Counted from the first letter of the stretch, positions 19,801-26,444 are shown. The stretch is DNA of 64,000 bases from an uncultured Collinsella sp. (GCA_959606065.1 CAUHHV010000010.1:1-64000); one strand, 5' to 3'. The notes: a model not told the origin generated them from the letters alone. A program made the numbers and translations.

Positions 19801-21596
19801 AACAGAGCATTCTTGATGACGGAATAGGACAGGCCGGCCGCGATGTCGCCCACCGTGGCGCCTTCCTTTTGCGCCTGCTTGACGCGCGAGTTCATAAAGA
19901 CCGTGCAGCGACTGCCCAGGTCGACCGGGGCCTTGGCATGGATGGCGGCGTTGGCGAACGCGTGCACGTCCATGTTCATAGAGACGGCGAAGCTCTCGAT
20001 AAAGCTACCGCAACCCGACGAGCAGGCCTCGTTGAGCATGATGTGCTCGATTACACCGTCCTTGACGCGCAGGCACTTCATGTCCTGGCCGCCAATGTCC
20101 AGAATAAACTCGACGCCGGGCAGGAACGCCTTGGCGCCGCGCAGGTGCGCAACGGTCTCGATCTCGCCGGAGTCGGCCTTGAGGGCTTCGATGAGCAGTG
20201 CCTCGCCATAGCCGGTAGTGGTCACGTGGCCGATGGTGCAGCCGGCGGGAATGTGGTTGTAGAAATCGGCCATGATGACCTTGGCCGTGCCCAGGATGTC
20301 GCCGTTGTTGTTGCCGTACCAGGTGTGCAGCAGCTGACCGTCCTCGCCCACGAGCGCGGCCTTCATGGTGGTGGAGCCGGCGTCGATGCCGATGAACACG
20401 CGTCCGGTGTAGCCTTCGAGCTTGCCCTTGGGGACGACCTCTGTGTCGTGGCGGGTCTTGAACTCGGCAAAGTCCTCGTCGGTGGCAAAGAGCGGATCCA
20501 GACGCTCGACCTCGGCACCCTGCGTGTCACCCAGGGCATCGATGGCCTCGATGAGCTGCGGGAACGTGCTGAGCTTATTGGACTCGTGCGCCATGGCGGC
20601 GCCGCTCGCCACAAACAGGTGAGCGTTTTGGGGCACGATACGGTGCTCCTCGTCCAGGTTGAGCGTGAGGTAGAAGCGGTGGCGCAGCTCGGAGAGGTAC
20701 TGCAGCGGGCCGCCCAGGAAGGCGACGTTGCCGCGGATGGGACGGCCGCACGCCAGACCCGAGATGGTCTGGGTCACGACAGCCTGGAAGATGGAGGCGG
20801 CCACGTCCTCGGGGCGGGCGCCCTCGTTGAGCAGCGGCTGGACGTCGGTCTTGGCAAAAACGCCGCAGCGGCTGGCAATGGGATAGATGGTGGTGGCGTT
20901 GGCCGCGAGTTCGTTAAGGCCGCTGGCGTCAGTGTGCAGCAGGGTTGCCATCTGATCGATGAACGCGCCCGTGCCGCCGGCGCAGGTGCCGTTCATGCGC
21001 TGCTCAATGCCATTATCGAAGTAGATGATCTTGGCGTCCTCGCCGCCCAGCTCGATGGCGACATCGGTGGCCGGGATGAGGGTCTCGACGGCACGCTTGC
21101 TGGCGATGACCTCCTGGACAAACTCCAGGTCGAGCCACTGGGACAGCAGCAGGCCACCCGAGCCGGTAATGGCGCAGGTCATCTGGGCCGTCGGCAGCAC
21201 GGTCACAGCGCCCTCGAACAGGTCGCGGGCGCAGGCACGGACGTCGGTGTGGTGGCGCTGGTACTTGGCGTAGACAATCTGGTTGTCGTCGTTGAGCACG
21301 GCGAGCTTAACGGTGGTGGAGCCCACGTCGATGCCCAGGTGCAGGTTGCCGTGGGCGTTGCCGGGGTTGAAGATCGCGCCTTCGGGGGCGTGGGCGGCGG
21401 CTACGGGCTCAGCGGCGGTGGCGGGCTCGCTAGCGATGGACGTCTCCCCTGCCGCGTTCTTGGCATCGGCAACTGCCTCGGCGACCTTCTCGGCAGCGGC
21501 AGTCGCGGCCTTCTGCGCGGCGTCCACCACGGCGGGCGCGGCCTCGCGTGCGGCAGCGACCATGCGGTCCTTGATGCCCTCGACGAGTTTGCTCAT
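16815..21596 (-). CDS. Giant acyl-CoA dehydratase activase-related protein (two BcrAD/BadFG domains + DUF2229 + HgdB-like region)
   Basis: This 1,593-residue protein belongs to the fused activase family related to 2-hydroxyglutaryl-CoA dehydratase activator HgdC. After an Ala-rich lead of about 75 residues, the first ASKHA ATPase domain begins with LHLGIDVGSTTVKLAVL (85-100) and has NGTCAGGTGAF (Cys205) and SRCGVF (Cys244), the [4Fe-4S] ligands of HgdC. A second copy starts with VFIGIDAGSTTMKAALV near residue 400. A DUF2229 region follows (GIPRALNMYENYPFWHAFF). A Cys-rich dehydratase-like C-terminal half ends CVSCGPASEEAV. The client reaction is unknown; ATP-driven electron transfer is inferred. 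TetR at 21608 is 11 bases upstream on the same strand. Confidence 0.92.
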   Translation of the reverse strand: MSKLVEGIKDRMVAAAREAAPAVVDAAQKAATAAAEKVAEAVADAKNAAGETSIASEPATAAEPVAAAHAPEGAIFNPGNAHGNLHLGIDVGSTTVKLAVLNDDNQIVYAKYQRHHTDVRACARDLFEGAVTVLPTAQMTCAITGSGGLLLSQWLDLEFVQEVIASKRAVETLIPATDVAIELGGEDAKIIYFDNGIEQRMNGTCAGGTGAFIDQMATLLHTDASGLNELAANATTIYPIASRCGVFAKTDVQPLLNEGARPEDVAASIFQAVVTQTISGLACGRPIRGNVAFLGGPLQYLSELRHRFYLTLNLDEEHRIVPQNAHLFVASGAAMAHESNKLSTFPQLIEAIDALGDTQGAEVERLDPLFATDEDFAEFKTRHDTEVVPKGKLEGYTGRVFIGIDAGSTTMKAALVGEDGQLLHTWYGNNNGDILGTAKVIMADFYNHIPAGCTIGHVTTTGYGEALLIEALKADSGEIETVAHLRGAKAFLPGVEFILDIGGQDMKCLRVKDGVIEHIMLNEACSSGCGSFIESFAVSMNMDVHAFANAAIHAKAPVDLGSRCTVFMNSRVKQAQKEGATVGDIAAGLSYSVIKNALFKVIKLRDPKEIGSQVIVQGGTFMSDATLRAFEQLTGVHAVRPDIAGCMGAYGAALLARDRAGANGTSTILSAEDIAHLTVTQKHVRCGRCSNNCQLTVNDFGGGRRFITGNRCEKGAGHKKQKTEAPNLFKKKNELLFDREVLSPDEAPRGTVGIPRALNMYENYPFWHAFFTRLGFSVQLSDQSSKKTYQAGIESMPSESVCYPAKMSHGHVMNLIDRDVDFIWMPCVRWERKEDPTAGNCYNCPIVMSYPTALALNIDEIREQNIEFLYPFVPYHDKTELKRRLYQVLAVDRVADAQAGRGRVRGPKITRSEVDAAVNAAFEADARFHEDIQTMGEEALKWVEDHGGHGIVLAGRPYHNDPEINHALPELISSFGFAVFTEDSLAHLVKPERPIRVVDQWMYHSRLYAVARFVTMRNDLDLIQLNSFGCGLDALTTDQVQEILEASGKIYTVLKIDEVSNLGAARIRIRSLMAALKDQEAERLAEATAAGEAYEQGDAAPVAPSTDAPAFASRKYTFEAQRESASTAWPKVPFTEQMRDEGYTILCPQMAPIHFDLVKEVFRGAGYNLELLPSTDHDAVEAGLRYVNNDICYPSILVTGQIMEAIESGRYDLSKTAVVISQTGGGCRATNYIALIRKALRESGHPEIPVISLSAVALGEDNPGFKITPALLKQAVYAVLFGDVMMQMLYRCRPYEATPGAANALYEEYMARARKLAPKFNRHNYTKLCREAIRAFDTMPLVGEGTKPRVGVVGEILVKFHPTANNHVVDVIEREGCEAVVPGLLDFFLYSMSNAELQKDELGSSATTRAGMQALIKLVDWMRTPVEEMLEKSRRFEAPERIGTMAEKARTVLSVCNNMGEGWLLTAEMLDLIDHGAPNIICTQPFACLPNHVVGKAVIKELRRQHPESNIVAVDYDPGASEVNQLNRIKLMISVAKENMRAGKGFKLEKVAPLAMDEVTGQMRAHDDCVSCGPASEEAVTSVAKRLGRGIKK

Positions 21597-21607
21597 TGTC
21601 TCTCCTC

Positions 21608-22318
21608 TTAGTTGTTGGACTCGACGGTTGCGGCGGTGTCGGCCGCGTCCTCGAGCTGCAAGTTCAATAGCTTCATGCCGTATTCCGGCACGTTGATATC
21701 GATGGGTTGGCCATACAGGTCACCGGGGCGCACAAAAGCGAGCACCGTCATAATGCGCGCCATGGCCTCAGGCGATTCGGTGAGTCCACGCTCAAACCAG
21801 CGCTGAATCATGCCGACCTCGGCACTTACGACGTAGGTAACGTAGTAGTCAAAGAACGTGCCCAGCGCCAGGCCCAAAATGCCCGTCTGCGCACGCGGCA
21901 CCACAGCCTCACGAGCGGTGTCGATGATCCTTTTAATGAAGGCCTGGTCGCCGCCCGGACCCAACAGCGCACCGATTAAGTCGCGGTTGGCCGCAAGATA
22001 ACGCAGCAGCTCAACCGAACCGGGCGCCGGCTCGAGCTCATCTATGTTGTGATAGAGATCGGGCAGCTGAGCTGCGGTGATGAGCTCAATGCGCTCACGG
22101 ATCTCGGCCAGCAAGCCGTCCTCGATTTGATTGATAAAGTCAGGGATATCGCGGTAGTGCGAATAGAACGTGCGGCGCGTAAGACCGGCGCGCTCGGTGA
22201 GCGACGCGACATTAATGCGCGAAAGGTCGCCGCTTTCGGCAAGCTCGCTGGCAAGTGCCTGGCGAAGGGCACGCTGCGAGCGAAGGGACCGGCGATCGCA
22301 TTTCTCGAGCTGGGACAA
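21608..22318 (-). CDS. TetR/AcrR family regulator of the activase operon
   Basis: The N-terminal helix-turn-helix is clear (residues about 12-58: RSQRALRQALASELAES, then VASLTERAGLTRRTFYSHYRDIPDFI). The C-terminal ligand domain is helical and ends with an acidic tail. The product is 236 residues. The gene stops 11 bases before the activase starts, so the two are almost certainly co-transcribed and the protein probably controls its own operon. A perfect 15-base palindrome lies over the candidate promoter at 22370-22388. The inducer is unknown; an acyl-CoA is possible given the neighbour. Confidence 0.92.
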   Translation of the reverse strand: MSQLEKCDRRSLRSQRALRQALASELAESGDLSRINVASLTERAGLTRRTFYSHYRDIPDFINQIEDGLLAEIRERIELITAAQLPDLYHNIDELEPAPGSVELLRYLAANRDLIGALLGPGGDQAFIKRIIDTAREAVVPRAQTGILGLALGTFFDYYVTYVVSAEVGMIQRWFERGLTESPEAMARIMTVLAFVRPGDLYGQPIDINVPEYGMKLLNLQLEDAADTAATVESNN

Positions 22319-22340
22319 GCGTCCTCCTTGTTACTCAGCC

Positions 22341-22388
22341 TGTGCGCTATTGCACAGTGCGAGTATTATTGCACACCGTGTGCATCAA
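22341..22388 (-). promoter_or_regulatory. Promoter/operator region of the TetR-activase operon
   Basis: TGCACACCGTGTGCA (22370-22384) is a perfect 7-1-7 palindrome. On the minus strand it sits between a candidate -35 TTGATG (22383-22388) and a -10 AATACT, 16 bases apart. A second pair of half-sites, TGTGC and GCACA (22341-22356), lies closer to the gene. This is the arrangement expected for an autoregulated TetR promoter; binding is inferred. Confidence 0.65.
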
Positions 22389-22411
22389 CACGTAAAGGCA
22401 ATATTTTGGAT

Positions 22412-22446
22412 GTGATAAAGGGACAGCCCCTTTGTCCCTTTGTCCC
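22412..22446. repeat. AAAGGGAC-type palindromic repeat
   Basis: Contains AAAGGGACAGCCCCTTTGTC followed by a second CCTTTGTCCC. It is a decayed relative of the perfect palindrome at 22818-22846. Confidence 0.6.
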
Positions 22447-22467
22447 AGCCTGAAGCGACATTGCCGA

Positions 22468-22496
22468 TTGTCCAAAATGTCATTCGTGGGTAGAAT
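22468..22496 (+). promoter_or_regulatory. Candidate promoter converging on the 41-codon peptide gene
   Basis: TTGTCC (22468-22473) and TAGAAT (22491-22496) are separated by exactly 17 bases. The -10 matches the consensus at five of six positions. Transcription would start near 22503 and run into the 3' end of the peptide gene on the other strand. Confidence 0.6.
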
Positions 22497-22502
22497 AGTG
22501 TC

Positions 22503-22590
22503 GACGGCAGCCCAAGTTCTGGAAAGCTGGGCAGCGCCGTTGCTTGTTTTAGGGGGTCAACGCCTTAGCGGCGGCGACCCCTTCTGTTAC
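22503..22590 (+). ncRNA. Candidate antisense (antitoxin) RNA
   Basis: RNA from the promoter at 22468 would fold into two hairpins. The first uses GGCAGCCCA with TGGGCAGCGCC (22505-22538). The second uses GGGGTC (22553-22558) with GACCCC (22576-22581), followed by TTCTGTT. The second hairpin overlaps the last codons and stop of the peptide gene on the minus strand, so the two transcripts overlap tail to tail. The RNA is predicted from structure and promoter only. Confidence 0.45.
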
Positions 22591-22690
22591 GCTTCGAGCG
22601 TTGCTTGAGTGCCTCGGAAAGTCCGATAAGCGTCGTAAGAAGCGAGACCAATGCGGTCAGGAGCCTCACGAAATCAATCAAATCGGTCAT
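22565..22690 (-). CDS. 41-residue hydrophobic/basic peptide, type I toxin candidate
   Basis: The peptide starts MTDLIDFVRLLTALVSLL, continues TTLIGLSEALK and ends in a strongly basic tail (eight Arg or Lys in the last 13 residues). A helix of about 22 residues able to span or enter the membrane followed by a charged tail is the usual plan of Fst/Ldr-like type I toxins. The ATG at 22690 has the strong ribosome site GGAGG eight bases upstream. That site is held in a hairpin (22691-22725). A candidate -10 TAGAAT lies at 22755-22760 on the minus strand. It has no sequence match that I recognise, so the toxin role is inferred from architecture. Confidence 0.6.
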   Translation of the reverse strand: MTDLIDFVRLLTALVSLLTTLIGLSEALKQRSKRNRRGRRR

Positions 22691-22725
22691 GGGCATCACC
22701 TCCCATCAGATGGAGGGCGCTGCCC
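22691..22725 (-). promoter_or_regulatory. Hairpin sequestering the ribosome-binding site of the peptide gene
   Basis: In the mRNA, GGGCA pairs with TGCCC at the base, and CCTCC pairs with the ribosome site GGAGG (22699-22703 with 22712-22716). The structure ends directly before the ATG. It would limit translation of the full-length transcript, a common feature of type I toxin mRNAs. Confidence 0.55.
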
Positions 22726-22817
22726 GGCACATGGAACTGCCGCCAACGATACCGATTCTATCAAAGCGCAGTTAAATATGCGAATATATGTTCGTGTTTA
22801 AAGAAGCTCGTCCCCAC

Positions 22818-22846
22818 TGTGACAAAGGGACAGTCCCTTTGTCACA
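22818..22846 (-). terminator. Perfect 14-bp palindrome at the stop codon of the HAD gene
   Basis: TGTGACAAAGGGAC and GTCCCTTTGTCACA are exact reverse complements around one base (22832). The palindrome begins at the base immediately after the TAA of the HAD phosphatase gene. It probably ends that transcript, although a T run is lacking. Confidence 0.75.
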
Positions 22847-23710
22847 TTATTCGATGACGGTGCAGGAGTTCTGCTTGCGCATGGTGGCGAGCATGTGTTT
22901 GGGGACGGCGTGGACCATGCAGTTGCCGATAGTTGCGCTCGCGGCGGCCTTAGCTGCATCGCTTGCGTTTTTGGTCGCGTAGCTGTGGCGGAAACGCTTG
23001 AGCATGGCGATATCGTTGCCGCCGTCGCCGTAGACCGCGACCTCGTCCTCGGCAATACCGTAGTAGCCCGCCAGCCAGGCAATACTCTCGCCCTTGTTGC
23101 ACGTCACGTCCGTGATTTCGAACATCACGGGGTCAAACGGCGCGTTGACCACACGGTCCGAACGCTCGGCAAGATACGCCTTAAGGTCGCGCTCCAGCTC
23201 GCGCGAGGTCACGCGACAGTTGATCTTGCACACATCGTGGCGCAAGATGTCGCCGATCGACTGGTCGAAATACTGCTCCTCGTGATAGCCGCCACGTGCA
23301 CGCATGCCACGCATCACGATACGCTTGATGGGGCTGTCCTTTTTAAAGCCCGCCTGGTGCATCTCGAACGAACCACTCGAGAACATGCCGTCGGGCGTGG
23401 AGCAGTCAAAGCAGATATCCGGAAACTCCTTGAGTAGCTCCTCGGTGATCTGCGGGTCGACGGTCCAGGTTTTGAGCACCTCGCCATGACTGTCGCGCAC
23501 GATGGATCCGTTGGAGCAGCAGGCGTCAAGCGCCAGGCCTGTAAAGCCATGCTCGCCGATCGGCAGCGTCGAGCGTCCGGTCGCGGGAACCACATGCAAG
23601 CCAGCCTCGGTCAGCTCGCGAATGGCGCGGCGGATAGTCCCATCTGCCTCGTGCAGGGCGTTAAGCAGCGTTCCGTCTAAATCACTCGCGAACATCTTGA
23701 TCATGGACAT
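22847..23710 (-). CDS. HAD-superfamily phosphatase, Cof type
   Basis: Motif I is FASDLDGTLLN (nucleophile Asp and DXDGT), motif II is VPATGRS, and motif IV is GDGGNDIAMLKRF, with KGESIAWLAGYYGI supplying the motif III lysine. A type IIB cap domain occupies about residues 85-195. Cof-type enzymes dephosphorylate sugar phosphates, pyridoxal phosphate or similar metabolites; the substrate is not predictable. The product is 287 residues. Two nearby ATG codons (MSMIKM) give alternative starts that differ by two codons. Confidence 0.93.
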   Translation of the reverse strand: MSMIKMFASDLDGTLLNALHEADGTIRRAIRELTEAGLHVVPATGRSTLPIGEHGFTGLALDACCSNGSIVRDSHGEVLKTWTVDPQITEELLKEFPDICFDCSTPDGMFSSGSFEMHQAGFKKDSPIKRIVMRGMRARGGYHEEQYFDQSIGDILRHDVCKINCRVTSRELERDLKAYLAERSDRVVNAPFDPVMFEITDVTCNKGESIAWLAGYYGIAEDEVAVYGDGGNDIAMLKRFRHSYATKNASDAAKAAASATIGNCMVHAVPKHMLATMRKQNSCTVIE

Positions 23711-23806
23711 ACCTCTCTTTCGTCTGCACGATATTGTAGACGAGCAGGAGAACTGGAAACGGCGGGGTAAGCAAACCTTACGCGAGGGCTTACACCGCCC
23801 AAGGCC

Positions 23807-25075
23807 TTACTCGCCCGCCCCTTTGCGTTCAAACATGCCGAGCAAAAGAGCGACGAGCACGCCGGCAGCGACCATCGCCGCCATAACGACCGCAGGCGTT
23901 GCCATGTCGTAAGCGTAGCCATAAACCATCTGCCCTATCGGAGTGGTGCACGAAAGCAGCAGGTGAACAATCGAGAGAGCCTTTCCTCTCACCCCTCTTG
24001 CAGCCTCGCGCTGCACGCGCCCAATAAGCTCGATCGAAGCGATATTGGCCCACAGCATCACCCAGAACATGCCGAGCGAATAGGCGATGCATGCGGCCCA
24101 TGCGGGCGCGCCGATCGCCAACGATATCCAAACCGGAACGACCCCAAGAGTCGACAACAGGATGTATCGCCCCATGTGCCCCGCGTTGAACCTATACGGT
24201 GACATACCGACCATTAGTCCGCCAACGAGTCCGCCGGCCCCGGCCGTCCCCTCAATGAGGCCAACCCATTGAGCGGACGCCCCGAGATGCACTGAAACGA
24301 CAACGGGGGTACCCAACGAGGCGCCCGCGAGCGCCAGGTTGAACAACGCTACCAGCAAAACTGTGAGCAACAGCGTTTGTTTAGCCCCAAAGAAAGCAAT
24401 CGCATTACGTAGGCCAAGATCGGGGCCCTGGCCCTTTTTCGCATCTCTTTCTTTGTTGCATGAAGGCGCCCGAGAAAACAGCGTGCCAACAATTGCGGAG
24501 AAGGCAAAGCCCAAAGATGCCACGGCTCCTGCGCCATCGATTCCAGCCCAGCCGTAAAGGGCCGCCCCGGCAAAGGGGCCCAGGATGTTTGCCCCCATCG
24601 TGACTTGAGAAGCCCAGGCGCACCCTCGCTCAACCTGATCTTCACCCAACAGCTCGGGAATAGCGGCCTGAACCGCAGGTTTGCAGATTGCCTGAGCGGC
24701 ATAGTCGGTACACAGCAACACTATTGTCGACGAGACGCAGCCAAACGCGTTCCGGCACAGGGGCATGCAAGCAGTCACCGCCGCGAGCGCCATCCCAAGA
24801 ACGCTGAAGATGCGACCGCAATCCGCGCGGTCCGCAAGCACACCGCCCAAAGGTGTTGCCGCAAGATAAGGAAGAAAAGACACCGCCCCCACAAGGCCAT
24901 ATGCGGTGGCAGAGCCCGTCTCGTCCAGCACATAAAGTGGATAAGCAAAGCAGAGAACGACACTTCCCAGAAGCAAGCATGCCTGGGCCAGCAGCAAGGC
25001 GGCAAACCGCCGTGTGCTCGCGCGACGGACTGTATCGGCACCCGCCGCGTCAAGTCTTTTCCGCTCGATGGACAT
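23807..25075 (-). CDS. Major facilitator superfamily efflux transporter
   Basis: This 422-residue protein has 12 predicted membrane segments and the MFS loop motif PLGGVLADRADCGRIFSVLG between segments 2 and 3. A central cytoplasmic loop is rich in Lys (CNKERDAKKGQG). It resembles drug or siderophore exporters of the EntS/enterobactin-exporter type. A TetR regulator gene ends 107 bases upstream, and two copies of a 21-bp operator fill that gap, so expression is probably induced by the transported compound or a related ligand. The start ATG at 25075 follows GGGGAGAGTTTTGC. Confidence 0.9.
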   Translation of the reverse strand: MSIERKRLDAAGADTVRRASTRRFAALLLAQACLLLGSVVLCFAYPLYVLDETGSATAYGLVGAVSFLPYLAATPLGGVLADRADCGRIFSVLGMALAAVTACMPLCRNAFGCVSSTIVLLCTDYAAQAICKPAVQAAIPELLGEDQVERGCAWASQVTMGANILGPFAGAALYGWAGIDGAGAVASLGFAFSAIVGTLFSRAPSCNKERDAKKGQGPDLGLRNAIAFFGAKQTLLLTVLLVALFNLALAGASLGTPVVVSVHLGASAQWVGLIEGTAGAGGLVGGLMVGMSPYRFNAGHMGRYILLSTLGVVPVWISLAIGAPAWAACIAYSLGMFWVMLWANIASIELIGRVQREAARGVRGKALSIVHLLLSCTTPIGQMVYGYAYDMATPAVVMAAMVAAGVLVALLLGMFERKGAGE

Positions 25076-25091
25076 GCAAAACTCTCCCCAG

Positions 25092-25112
25092 ATACATACT
25101 ATTGGTATGTAT
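25092..25112 (-). promoter_or_regulatory. TetR-type operator, site 1
   Basis: ATACATAC-TATTG-GTATGTAT is a perfect 8-5-8 palindrome 16 bases upstream of the MFS start codon. Confidence 0.8.
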
Positions 25113-25161
25113 TATGTACAGCCAACTTTCTCCGGGTAGCGCCGGCGCGTTCCTCCACACA

Positions 25162-25182
25162 ATACATACCGTTGGTATCTAT
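25162..25182 (-). promoter_or_regulatory. TetR-type operator, site 2
   Basis: ATACATAC-CGTTG-GTATCTAT is the same 8-5-8 palindrome with one mismatch. It directly abuts the stop codon of the regulator gene. The two sites are centred 70 bases apart, close to seven helical turns. Confidence 0.8.
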
Positions 25183-25842
25183 CTAGATGTCTGCCGTCCA
25201 GGCATTCCAGACCTTCTTGGTAGTCTCGCAAACGTCCTGCCCCAGGTCGATTCCAAGCGCACGGGACATCCTAGAGAGGCACTCTGCCCTCGCGAGCATC
25301 GCCTCAAGCGAATCGTTTGGTCTGAATAGCGGAATCAGCCAAAGATTCGCAAGGAGCGCTATGGCCTCTGCCGCCTGCTCCGGGTACTCGCATGTGAGAG
25401 AGCCATCCGCCGCGCCTTCCCGGATGATGGGCAATAGGCAGCGATTGGCTGACTCATCAAATGTGCCCTGAAACTGAATCGCCAATAAGCGCGAGCTCTT
25501 GATGGGGTCGGCAGCGGGGCTCATACGTCGCCACAGCTCTACCTGGGGAACGATCGAATCCGCAGAGTACAGGCGCTGGAGCTTCTGCGCCCCGTCAAGG
25601 CGCCGGTCCTCGAAAAGCTTTTGACGAGCCTCGACGACGGGAGCCATCGCCCGATCAAACGCGGCGTTGAAAATCTCTTCTTTGCTCTTGAAGTGATGAT
25701 AGACAGCGCCCTTGGTCATGCCATCGAGACGGTCAACGATATCTTGAATGCTCGTCCCCTCATAACCCTGTGCACAGAATAGCTCCAGTGCCGCGTCGAG
25801 AATCTTCGCGACCGTCTCCTCGGGATATTTATTGCGACCCAT
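25183..25842 (-). CDS. TetR/AcrR family regulator of the MFS transporter
   Basis: The DNA-binding domain is at the N-terminus: AKILDAALELFCAQGYEGTSIQDIVDRLDGMTKGAVYHHFKSKEEIF, with recognition helix TKGAVYHHF. The ligand domain follows to residue 219. The start at 25842 (MGRNKYPEE) matches the family; a GTG 12 codons earlier is possible, and neither has a strong ribosome site. It is transcribed ahead of the MFS gene. The two palindromes in the gap between them are its likely targets; none was seen upstream of its own gene. Confidence 0.9.
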   Translation of the reverse strand: MGRNKYPEETVAKILDAALELFCAQGYEGTSIQDIVDRLDGMTKGAVYHHFKSKEEIFNAAFDRAMAPVVEARQKLFEDRRLDGAQKLQRLYSADSIVPQVELWRRMSPAADPIKSSRLLAIQFQGTFDESANRCLLPIIREGAADGSLTCEYPEQAAEAIALLANLWLIPLFRPNDSLEAMLARAECLSRMSRALGIDLGQDVCETTKKVWNAWTADI

Positions 25843-25916
25843 AATCCGTCCATCCGCAACACAAGCCTTATGCCTCACTGCAGTATTTTAACGTTGCAGA
25901 TGACAGACGGTCGGCC

Positions 25917-26255
25917 CTACACCGCGGCGGGGCCGTGTTCGCCGGTACGGATGCGGATAACATCCTCGACCGGCTCGACCCAAATCTTGCCGTCGCCGAC
26001 GGCACCGGTGCGAGCGGCGCTGCAGATAATGTCAACGATACCGTCGACATGCTCGTCGGCGCAGATGAGGGTGAACTGCACCTTGGGGATCGTGTTGACG
26101 AGCAACTCGTTGCCGCGCACGTATTCCTTCCAGCCATGCTGCGCGCCGCATCCCTGCACCTGGTTGATAGTCATACCGCGAACATCAGCAGCAAACAGCG
26201 CATCTTTAAGAACCTCAAGCTTCTCAGCACGAACGATCGCCGTAATTTTCTTCAT
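25917..26255 (-). CDS. glnK: PII nitrogen regulatory protein (GlnK type) lacking the T-loop tyrosine 51
   Basis: PII proteins sense ATP/ADP and 2-oxoglutarate and, as GlnK, plug the ammonium channel. Family blocks are present: MKKITAIVRAEKLEVLKDAL, the nucleotide-site GVGDGKIW equivalent (GAVGDGKIWV) and VRIRTGE (VIRIRTGEHG). The T-loop reads KEYVRGNELLVN. By direct counting, positions 46 and 51 are Val and Leu, so the tyrosine modified by uridylylation or adenylylation in other bacteria is missing. The product is 112 residues. It follows amt on the same strand, the classic pairing. Confidence 0.95.
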   Translation of the reverse strand: MKKITAIVRAEKLEVLKDALFAADVRGMTINQVQGCGAQHGWKEYVRGNELLVNTIPKVQFTLICADEHVDGIVDIICSAARTGAVGDGKIWVEPVEDVIRIRTGEHGPAAV

Positions 26256-26307
26256 AGTGAATTCCTCTCTTCAATAAAAGAAATGAGTTGCCATTCAATG
26301 AGGCGGG

Positions 26308-26444
26308 TTTCCCAGGTGCCGCAGATTGGGTTGAAAGAGGAGCGCCGCGTACTTTTGTACGCAAGCGACGGTTTGAAACCCAAGGTGCGGTGCCTGGGGA
26401 AGCCGCGCGACGATTGAACGGCAAGGTGCGGAGCCTGGGGAAGC
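26308..26444 (-). repeat. Imperfect inverted repeat plus direct repeats between amt and glnK
   Basis: AAGGTGCGG-GCCTGGGGAAGC occurs twice, at 26381-26403 and 26422-26444, differing at one base and spaced 41 bases. The first copy with its flank (GGTTTGAAACCCAAGG) is also roughly complementary to 26308-26336 (GTTTCCCAGG to TTGGGTT), so the amt-glnK RNA can fold a long hairpin here. It could be a processing or attenuation element or a pair of decayed repeats. Confidence 0.6.

Noticed and set aside
18969..21611. 880-codon open frame on the + strand
   Set aside because: It is the antisense shadow of the giant activase gene. GC-rich codon bias leaves this frame open; the product has no recognisable domain and low-complexity Gly/Val/Ala composition.
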